A stretch of 64,000 nucleotides of DNA from Chrysomallon squamiferum (taxonomy: Eukaryota > Mollusca > Gastropoda > Neomphalida > Peltospiridae): NCBI GenBank assembly GCA_012295275.1, contig CM022667.1, forward strand, positions 21,332,667-21,396,666. Direction: 5' to 3'. The translations under genes and the position numbers were made by a program. Positions within the stretch are counted from its first letter, which is position 1. Every line of letters begins with the position of its first letter. The notes beneath the pieces are model-generated. The model was not told where the DNA came from. It saw only the letters and a program-made list of their open reading frames with translations, and did not search any database. Positions 54,070 through 64,000 of this stretch are shown here, piece after piece.

Positions 54070-57000
54070 TTACTTTGTTATCATTATCATCATCATCATT
54101 ATTGTGTCTTCTTGCTGTCATTTTTTTCTTTGTTATATTGAACTTAAAATTAGTTTTTAATTAATTAATAAATAATTATAATTATTATTTCCTATTTATT
54201 GAAATGGAATATTTTTTTTTATAAATTAATAAAACTTTATTAACAAATACTGATCTTCCAAAATAGTATATGTTATCTGGAATCTGAAAATAACTTTACT
54301 TTTTTTTTTTTTGCTGATGACAGAGAAAAAGAATCATACTTAAAAAGAATTAATTTACAATTTTCTCTGCCGCGCGTACCGCGCTTCAAACTGGCTTTTT
54401 TAAACCTCAGATAAAACTGAGTTACTGGCGTACCTAGGATTTTTATTTATTTATTTACTTTTTTTGTTCTGCATCAGAGCAAGTTTTTTTTAAATCTTTT
54501 TTGTTTAAACCGATTTGTGAATATGTCCGAAAAGTTACCTGTCAACACCTGGGGTTACAGGTATTGTCAGACTAGAAATAGAGAACAAACATATTTCTGT
54601 CCTTCGTGTTACACACAAACGGTTTGCCGCTGTACACACACGCATCACGCACGCGCCACTCACAACACACCACGCGCAGTGTACACACCAAATGAATCTC
54701 ACTCTCTGTCTTTCCTCTCTATTCTGTCTTCGTTCTTTCCTCTCTATTCTGTCTTCGTTCTTTCCTCTCTATTCTGTCTTCCTTCTTTCCTTTCTATTCT
54801 GTCTTCCTTCTTTCCTTTCTATTTATTTTTTCTTTCTTTCTTTCATTTTCCCATTATTTCCTTCTTTCTGAATTTATTCTCTTGATACCTAAGTGCTAGG
54901 ACAATATCACTTTATAGATGGGACATTAATGATCTTATCTTTTCTTGTTCAAGAACCTCTCCTAGAACAACATTTGTTTTCATTATTAGATAATGAGAGA
55001 GCAGCTTGTTAACTATAAATGTCATGGCTCGATGTTAATCTTTAAGAAATCTAATAAAATGAGAAAAATGAATTAGCTCTTGCTGGCCTGGCATTTTCAC
55101 AACGTAATTGATGTACGTGTCCAGTTTTAGAGACATTGTTAGACCGTGTTTAAATCATTAGAAACTACATGTGGTATTTTGTGACAATTACCTGGAATTA
55201 ACAGTTTTATATGAGAGTTATTACCCTCTGCTGACACATTTCCACTGCAGCGTGTGAATATTTATGTTTGTAAATATACTGCTATATTTGCCATTCCGGT
55301 AATTTTTGCTATCAGATTTTTTTTTTTTTTTTTTTTTTTTTTCTTTTCTTTTTTTATTCTCAAGTTTTTGTCACATCATAATCTTTGTAAAAGGGAAAAC
55401 AATGGTAAAACATTTTAATTACATATATAAAAAAGCAATTTATATTTATTTCTATAATAAAGACATTTTTTAATTCACTTTGTTTACTTTTTTCGTATGA
55501 GATAAGAATGTATTTCAGTTTATAACCAGAATACTTAGTGAATAGAAGTATAAATAGTTTTATATTTATTAATTATTATTTATTTTTTAAATATGTTCAC
55601 TGATACATTTATATTATTTTACTTAATTAGAGAACTAAAGAAATATGATTACTATTACATAAATTTTATTCTTGTAATGTTCAATTTTTGCATATTGCCA
55701 GTGGCTATCTGTTCTTCTGATAGTTCTTAAAAACTAATTGAAATAATAATTACTCAGTAATTTATTTTCTTCGCATGACTGGAGGAATGATGACGTCGAG
55801 GAACAGTGCAGTGATTTGAATGAATGAAAGTGTAAGTCACGTGCTTTTTATTTCAGGACGTGCAAGAGTATTTACTGATTCGTCAATAAGTTACCGCTCG
55901 TTTTAACAATGCGCAGCGCCCTCTTGTGTGTGCGCGCGCCTAGGTGTGGATGTTTTATATCTCTAAATAGCTATCCAGCATCGAGATACGATGCATATAT
56001 ATCTATATATCTATATACATATACATATGTCTCAGACTAACAGCAAATGCAAATTAAAAATCGTTGATATTAATTAAATCGGTTTGGACTGAAGATAAAT
56101 TAAACTATGTATTAACCATTTTCTTCAAATTTCCTGTCAAATGCAGCTTGTTTTGTTTGCCTGTCTGAAGTTAACTGAGCGTCGAGGCTCCGAGCGAACT
56201 TTGTTTCTGTTTTAGCAGATTAATGGTTGTTATCGCGGGGTCGAATGACGGGTGCTGTGTGACTGATCACCGAATGAAGCGAGATCCGGTTTAAGAAAAC
56301 AAACATTCGTCTGCGTTCGTATCGAAGAAAACTTTCTCGTAAAATGTTTTCATTCTAAATTATTATTATTGCTCTTGTCATGTGACTGAACGAACACAAC
56401 GAATGATTACAGTAATTGCATATACATGTATATAGAAGTTGAAATTTCATAATAAAGATATTATGATAAAAAGGAAAATAAAATATGATATAAAAATAAA
56501 TAATTAAACATACAAACAGACTAAAAAAGACATAGTTTATGCTAATAATAATAAGAAGAAAAATAAGAAAAGAAATGACAAAAATAACTAAAAAAAAAAC
56601 CCCATACGTCAATTAGTTTTTTTTAGTACTGAAGCTGTTTTCTCCAAAGTAACTTTTTACTCATTTAGTTTTTCAACCAGACAATAAGAACGGGAGTTCA
56701 GTATCGGATAAGAAAATACCACAGAGGAACAGTGGAACAGTGTGTACACATGAATGCTTAGTAACCACTCGGAGATCAACTTTGTCTTAGAACGCCTTAG
56801 GGCATCACTGTATTTACTGCAACCCCGGCCTCTTACATTCAGTCCTGCGAGGACTAGCAACAAAAAACATTTACTGAAATGTTGATTTTTTTTCTTTCTG
56901 TTTTGAAAGTAAGATATTAATACAGTATTAATCTATATCTAAGATCGATCATATTTCAGACGCTATAATCCAGTATTAGCTTACATTAAACAGAGATACA

Positions 57001-58144
57001 CACAGACACAAATACGCTTTAGAAACTGTATTAGTCGTGTTCAATCTAACAAAGTCTGTCTGTATCTGACATCGATGAGCTCTGCAGCCGTATGTTGTTT
57101 TAAATACGATCAACACTTTGTAAAACGTATAAACAAATTAATAATAATTTATCCGTAGAAAAAAAACACACAAAAATAACAAACAAAACATACGAAACTT
57201 TCCATAGATCTGTCGTGATGCTTTGTATGTCACACAGGGTGGGAGGAATAGTCCAGGAAGATACCGAGAAAAAAAGAAAAAAGAAAAGAATCATAAGAAT
57301 CATTTCATATCCACCTAAAAACAGACAGACGCAGTAATAGAATGAAAGAGACAGAGACGATCATTAAAATACTTTCATCACATACGATGTCGTACACATC
57401 AAACAAATAATCTCATGGCTTCCACTTACATCACGTTTTTAAAAAAGTACAGAAAGGGAAAAGATGTCAATTCGTAACTCAGCATAAATACGAGTCTACC
57501 TGATCATAATTTCTACACTACGCAAAGTATTGATATTCTGTGAACATCAGAGGCTGTAAAAATAAATAATTTCTTAAAACAGAAATCCTCAGCAGCAGCA
57601 GCTATTTTATTTCACAGAATGTTTACGTGTATCAGAAGTATCAAGGTCTGTGTCAAATTTTAATTAATTAGTTTTAGTAATTTATTTAAGCTTATTGTTA
57701 ATTTTGCTTATTCAGTACGCTTGTTCGGTCGGATTATTTCAGATTCTGGTTTCGCGGGTTTCAGTTGCTGAATACAATGGGAACTAATGGAGTTCCTGAT
57801 TTTATCCAAGGCAAACTACACAACACAGAAAAAAAGAAAAAAAGTAAAGAAAATGAGAGTGAAAAAAAAAAAAGATGTTTAGCTACACATAAATGTATAA
57901 TAATTACTGTTTGAAGAAAAATGACTCAACCAGTGTTTAATAAATAGGATATATATATATTTTTTTTTTTAGAATTCAAACCATCTCTTATTATTTACAT
58001 GTGATTCTCACAAACAACATCTACTTCATCTCTGTGACGAGCCTGAAGATAAATGTTTGGATACGAAAACACATCATCTTTCATCATGTGACCAGATTAC
58101 TCCCCCCCCCTTCCATCTCGTCAACAGTATAACTGTAATTGATA
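53023..58144. other. intergenic, no gene recognised
   Basis: A+T-rich. ATT run at about 54,028-54,070, TTCC/TCTATTCTGTCT repeats near 54,710-54,845, poly(T) at 55,316-55,342. CpG-richer patches lie at 54,365-54,390 and 55,850-55,945. No protein or RNA gene is supported. The first AATAAA after the GPCR stop lies near 53,173. Confidence 0.45.
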
Positions 58145-58872
58145 AAAAAAGGCTTTCGACTATATAACTGAAGTTAACATAAAACTATTAACAAATAACT
58201 GTTATTGATACAAAACTATGAACAATATAGCTGTAGTTGATTCAAAACTATGAACAATATAGCTGAAGTTGATACAAAAATATGAATAATATAGTTGTAG
58301 TTGATGCAAAACTATCAACAATATAGCCGTAGTTGATATAAAACTATGAACAATATGACTGTAGTAGATACAAAACTATGAATAATATGACTGTAGTTGA
58401 CACAAACTATCAATATAGCTGTAGTTGATACAAAACTACGAATAATATGACTGCTGTTGATTCAAAACTATCAACAATATGACTGTAGTTAATATAAAAC
58501 TATCAACAATATAGCTGTAGTTGATACAAAACTATGAACAATATGACTGTAGCTGATACAAAACTATGAATAATATGACTGTAGTTGATACAAAACAATA
58601 TAACTGTAGTTGATATAAAACTATCAACAATATAGCTGTAGTTGATACAAAACAATGAACAATATGACTAGTTGATGCAAAACTATCAACAATATAGCTG
58701 TAGTTGATACAAAGCTATGAACAATATAGCTGTAGTTGACAGAACAGTGTGTACAATATGACTGTAGTTGATACAAAACTGTCATCAATATGACTGTAGT
58801 TGATAGAAAACAATGAACAATATTACCGTAATTGATACAAAACTATGAACGCTATAACTGTGTGACATAAAA
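58145..58872. repeat. 32-bp degenerate minisatellite
   Basis: Units around AGCTGTAGTTGATACAAAAC followed by TATGAACAATAT. About 22 copies with many substitutions and indels. It resumes more loosely after the 22-bp block, 59,233-59,480. Confidence 0.92.
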
Positions 58873-59232
58873 CAATCATCACTATAACTGCACAAAGCTA
58901 TCACTATAACTGCACAAAGCTATCACTATAACTGCACAAAGCTATCACTATAACTGCACAAAGCTATCACTATAAGTGCACAAAGCTATCACTATAAGTG
59001 CACAAAGCTATCACTATAACTGCACAAAGCTATCACTATAAGTGCACAAAGCTATCACTATAAGTGCACAAAGCTATCACTATAACTGCACAAAGCTATC
59101 ACTATAACTGCACAAAGCTATCACTATAACTGCACAAAGCTATCACTATAACTGCACAAAGCTATCACTATAAGTGCACAAAGCTATCACTATAAGTGCA
59201 CAAAGCTATCACTATAAGTGCACAAAGCTATC
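58873..59232. repeat. 22-bp minisatellite, about 16 copies
   Basis: Near-identical units CACAAAGCTATCACTATAA plus STG, differing at one C/G site. It sits inside the older 32-bp array and looks like a recent expansion from it. Confidence 0.95.
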
Positions 59233-59480
59233 GACAGTATAATTGGTTGATACAAAATTATGAACAATATAACTGTAAATAATATAGAACTATCAAAAAT
59301 ATTAACTAGTTAATACAAAACAGTCAACAATATAGCTATAGTTGATGCAAAATTAAGAACAATATAACTGTAATTGATACACAATATCAACTATATTAAC
59401 TAATTAAAAATATATCAACAGTATGGTTGAAGTTGATATAAAACTATCAGCAATATAACTGTAGTTGATGCAAAACTAGA

Positions 59481-59935
59481 CTGTGGGTAACTGAGCTTGA
59501 TGTACTGTGCTATCATCAGTAAGTAACGTTACAAAGTTGATTAAAAACTATTACAATAAAAATAAGAAGTAAATAACTGATGATATTGTCTGGTCTCTAA
59601 AACTGTTGCTGCACACAGTTCGTCTCAACAAGTCTGTGCTTTGTTAAAATTACAAAAAAAGGTTTTTAAAAAGTCGAGACGTTTTATACACTGAATTCAT
59701 CAAATTACCCAGTCACACGAAGATCACGAGAGTTTAGCAGACGAACCCTTTCAGTGTGAGCCTGAAGTATGCTACAGAGGCGATGAGGTATTTCCAAACA
59801 ATGACTGACCTTCTAGACGTTTTACAGCTAACAGCATTTTTCAAATAGTACTGTATAGTTATATAATGGGAATTATTACGCACAGACACTTAGGAAGATA
59901 ATAAATCTTAGACTGAATAGATTGCACTTTCTATG

Positions 59936-60009
<74 letters not shown>

Positions 60010-61245
60010 AAATTACTAATTCAAAGCAATATTCTGCAGAATTCATTTCATATACATATATAGTATGTTGTTGCATTGTTTATATTATATTGCTAAATTA
60101 ATTCACTTTTGCACACATTGCAAATTCATGTACGTACATAACAACAAGACTCGCATACTGTCAATAATAAACTATCGTTAACGATCTCCGTGTACTATTC
60201 ACAGAATTTTACAATATCATAACTTTACGTTGTTTAATAGATATACCTCATATTTATTACTTCACGAAAGTATAATCTTAAAATTATCACACAGTATTAC
60301 GAATGATATCATTGCAATTATTTAAAAAAAAAAAAAAAAATATTTCTTTTGAAACTGACTCATTTGGTAAAATTTTTTAAACAAAAAATATTATATATCC
60401 ATACTGTTTTTAATCTGTAGAAACTTATTATTATATTACTGTATCTGAGTTATAATATTTTGGAAATATTAAATATGCTGATGAAACGAAACCGTTGATT
60501 AACAAAGTTCTTAGATAAACACAAATCTATACATACTGTGATGTAGACACTATGGAATCTACATACTGTTTTATCAGACCTATTGATAAAGTGTCAAAGA
60601 GAAAATATTGCTGCCTACAGATGAACTGTTCGGTTAGCATATACTGGTCTTTGATCTACATCTACCCACAGCCGTCAAAAACAAACTATAATAAACCATC
60701 TGAGAAAAGACAGTAGAAACCTTACAAGATAAAAAAGAGATTTTTTGTTAAGATTCCTCCTCGTTGTAGTGTTTATACAAGACTCAGAAAGAATAACAAT
60801 AAATTTTCTAAACAGAAAATGACACTAAATAGCTGAAATACATTATCTGTCTTAGATGAAAACAATTTTAAAATCGCGGAATGCACGCGAAAATCAAATT
60901 AGTTACTGAATTAATATAATAAAAACAGTAATATTACAGTTTATCTGCGTCTCATATAATTAATTTTCAGAGACAAATTTGTACTGAATGTACACTGACA
61001 CATTTTAGAAACACTTTGCAGCTGGAAACCAAAGGTAATAATACTTGATGACATAACGAGCTAAAACTGAGAACGAAGCCCACGAAAAAGAAGCCAGAAA
61101 AGTGTGGAGGTCACGTACAACTAATAATAGAAGTTGACTGATTGACACTGGTATGTTACAGTACTGTCAAAGTTAGAAATTAGAATACATTTTTGTTTAT
61201 TAAATAACTTGTTTATATGATATTTTTCCCCTCTCTAATTTTTTC
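59481..61245. other. intergenic with a GA microsatellite
   Basis: Mostly featureless A+T-rich sequence, with about 35 GA units at 59,938-60,007 and an A run near 60,324-60,340. No gene seen. Confidence 0.5.
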
Positions 61246-63524
61246 TCTAACTGATCATAGTAAACAGATAAAGTAAGAATCAGCTACACTTTTCAAAGAA
61301 AACAGATAAAGTAAGAATCAGCTACACTGATCATAGTAAACAGATAAATAAGAATCAGCTACACTGATCATAGTAAACAGATAAATAAGAATCAGCTACT
61401 CTAATCATAGTAAACAGATAAAGTAAGAATCAGCTACTCTTTCATAGAAAACAGATAAAGTAAGAATCAGCTACACTTTTCATAGAAAACAAAGTAAGAA
61501 TCTGCTACTCTGATCATAGTAAACAGATAAAGTAAGAATCAGCTACACTGATCATAGAAAACAGATAAAGTAAGAATCAGCTACACTGATCATAGTAAAC
61601 AAAGTAAGAATCAGCTACTCTGATCATAGAAAACAGATAAAGTAAGAATCAGCTACACTGATCATAGTAAACAAAGTAAGAATCTGCTACTCTGATCATA
61701 GAAAACAGATAAAGTAAGAATAAAACTATCTAAACAGATAATGAGAACAGTACTCTGATCATAGAAAACAGATAAAGTAAGAATCAGCTACTCTGATCAT
61801 AGAAAACAGATAAAGTAAGAATAAACTACTCTGATCATAGTAAACAGATAAAGTAAGAATAAACTACTCTAATCACAGTAAACAGATAAAGTAAGAACCA
61901 GCTACTCTGATCGTAGAAAACAGATAAAGTGAGAATCAGCTACTCTGATCGTAGAAAACAGATAAAGTGAGAATCAGCTACTCTGATCGTAGAAAACAGA
62001 TAAAGTAAGAATCAGCTACTCTGATCGTAGAAAACAGATAAAGTAAGAATCAGCTACTCTGATCACAGAAAACAGATAAAGTAAGAATCAACTACTCTGA
62101 TCACAGTAAACAGATAAAGTAAGAATCAGCTACTCTGATCACAGTAAACAGATAAAGTAAGAATCAACTACTCTGATCACAGTAAACAGATAAAGTAAGA
62201 ATCAGCTACTCTGATCGTAGTAAACAGATAAAGTGAGAATCAGCTACTCTGATCGTAGAAAACAGATAAAGTGAGAATCAGACTCTGATAGAAAACAGAT
62301 AAAGTAAGAATCAGCTACTCTGATCGTAGAAAACAGATAAAGTAAGAAACAGATCACAGAAAACAGATAAAGTAAGAATCAACTACTCTGATCACAGTAA
62401 ACAGATAAAGTAAGAATCAGCTACTCTGATCACAGTAAACAGATAAAGTAAGAATCAGCTACTCTGATCACAGTAAACAGATAAAGTAAGAATCAGCTAC
62501 TCTGATCATAGTAAACAAAGTAAGAATCAGCTACTCTGATCATAGTAAACAGATAAAGTAAGAATCAGCTACTCTAATCACAGTAAACAGATAAAGTAAG
62601 AACCAGCTACTCTGATCATAGAAAACAGATAAAGTAAGAACCAGCTACTCTGATCATAGAAAACAGATAAAGTAAGAATCAGCTACACTGATCACAGAAA
62701 ACAGATAAAGTAAGAATCAACTACTCTGATCAAAGTAAACAGATAAAGTAAGAACCAGCTACTCTGATCATAGAAAACAGATAAAGTGAGAACCAGCTAC
62801 TCTGATCATAGAAAACAGATAAAGTGAGAACCAGCTACTCTGATCATAGAAAACAGATAAAGTGAGAACCAGCTACTCTGATCATAGAAAACAGATAAAG
62901 TAAGAATCAGCTACACTGATCACAGAAAACAGATAAAGTAAGAATCAGCTACTCTGATCACAGTAAACAGATAAAGTAAGAACCAGCTACTCTGATCATA
63001 GAAAACAGATAAAGTGAGAACCAGCTACTCTGATCATAGAAAACAGATAAAGTAAGAATCAGCTACACTGATCACAGAAAACAGATAAAGTAAGAATCAG
63101 CTACTCTGATCACATTAAACAGATAAAGTAAGAATCAGCTACTCTGATCACAGTAAACAGATAAAGTAAGAATCAACTACTCTGATCATAGAAAACAGAT
63201 AAAGTAAGAATCAGCTACTCTGATCATAGTAAACAGATAAAGTAAGAATCAGCTACTCTGATCATAGAAAACAGATAAAGTAAGAATCAGCTACTCTGAT
63301 CATAGTAAACAGATAAAGTAAGAATCAACTACTCTGATCATAGAAAACAGATAAAGTAAGAATCAGCTACTCTGATCATAGAAAACAGATAAAGTAAGAA
63401 TCAACTACTCTGATCATAGAAAACAGATAAAGTAAGAATCAGCTACTCTGATCATAGAAAACAGATAAAGTAAGAATCAGCTACTCTGATCATAGAAAAC
63501 AGATAAAGTAAGAATCAGCTACAT
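61246..63524. repeat. 38-bp minisatellite, about 60 copies
   Basis: Units with core AAAACAGATAAAGTAAGAAT followed by CAGCTACTCTGATCATAG, about 2.3 kb. Variants: TGATCATAG, TGATCACAG or TGATCGTAG; GTAAACAG or GAAAACAG; AGTAAG or AGTGAG; CAGC, CAAC or CCAGC. Some units lack the AGATAA block, and a few are truncated (61,720 and 62,280). Confidence 0.97.
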
Positions 63525-63656
63525 AACACTGCTCTCATCTCAGCTTGACTCTCTTCTGTTTCCAGTGTTTTTAGTACAGAACACACAAAGGCGAACTCTC
63601 TCTGTTTCATGAAAACACAGATTCTCATCTTTTATAATCCATATAATACTGAATAA

Positions 63657-64000
63657 TGCAACTACCGCTACTACTTCTACTGCAACTACTATTACTATTG
63701 CTGCTACTTACAACAATAATAATTTAAAAATGTCGTTGTGAGGTGGTGATGGTATTAGTAGTAGTCGTAGTAGTAGTAGCAGTAGTAGTAGTAGCAGTAG
63801 TAATAGCAGTTGTAGTAATAATTACGGTGACTAGTAGTAGTAATGGCAGTGGTAGTAGTTGTAGTATTAGTAGTAGTACTAGTAGTCGTATTTGTATTAA
63901 TAATTGCGGTGAGTAGTATAGTTGTAATGTTAGAGTAGTTGTAGTAGTAGTAATAGTAGTAGTAGTATAGTCGTGGTAGCTGTACTAATAATTACAGGGA
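63657..64000. repeat. ACT/TAG triplet-rich region at window end
   Basis: ACT/CTA triplets on the left, then AGT/GTA triplets with GCAGT interruptions, running to the end of the window. The two halves are complementary in composition, so it may fold on itself. Confidence 0.8.

Overview
The window is A+T-rich animal nuclear DNA. Its genes are split by introns with GT-AG boundaries and carry AATAAA poly(A) signals, and non-coding DNA full of microsatellites and minisatellites dominates. The spliced proteins are ordinary metazoan ones, and a decayed IS630/Tc1/mariner-type transposase with a DUF4817-like helix-turn-helix is present. Together with the repeat load and a 400-residue peptide-receptor-like GPCR, this suggests a mollusc, most likely a cephalopod such as an octopus. 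That assignment is inference.

Layout. 1-3.6 kb holds the 3' half of ACIN1 (Acinus), plus strand. 4.4-9.1 kb (possibly to 10.1 kb) holds DHODH, minus strand, converging tail-to-tail with ACIN1. 12.2-13.6 kb is a dead DDE transposon with recognisable terminal inverted repeats. 13.9-14.95 kb is a small TATA-driven minus-strand gene for a secreted cysteine-rich peptide with an inhibitor-cystine-knot-like framework. 16.7-19.5 kb is COTL1 (coactosin-like), plus strand, in four exons. 21.2-23.3 kb is a 34-bp minisatellite. 25.3-27.5 kb is a complex foldback (inverted duplication) among CT/TA/GATA microsatellites. 31.3-31.6 kb has a TATA/CCAAT-like promoter and a short first coding exon. 31.7-34 kb and 38.7-40.7 kb hold further minisatellites and microsatellites. 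51.75-53.02 kb is a rhodopsin-like GPCR whose main exon is phase-compatible with the exon at 31.53 kb. 58-59.5 kb and 61.2-63.5 kb are more minisatellites, and the window ends in TAG/GTA triplets.

The genes do not form a pathway: RNA processing (ACIN1), pyrimidine synthesis (DHODH), actin binding (COTL1), a secreted peptide and a receptor are simply neighbours. The points most worth a second look are these: a 23-nt exact copy of an ACIN1 exon inside the dead transposon; an in-frame cassette exon and tandem splice donors in DHODH; the unrecognised cystine-knot-like peptide gene; the multi-piece foldback at 25-27 kb; a repeated stem-loop at 34.7 and 40.7 kb; a hAT-like MITE inside a CA repeat; and the possible 20-kb intron of the GPCR gene. 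All exon boundaries were worked out by eye from splice signals and reading phase, without transcript data.
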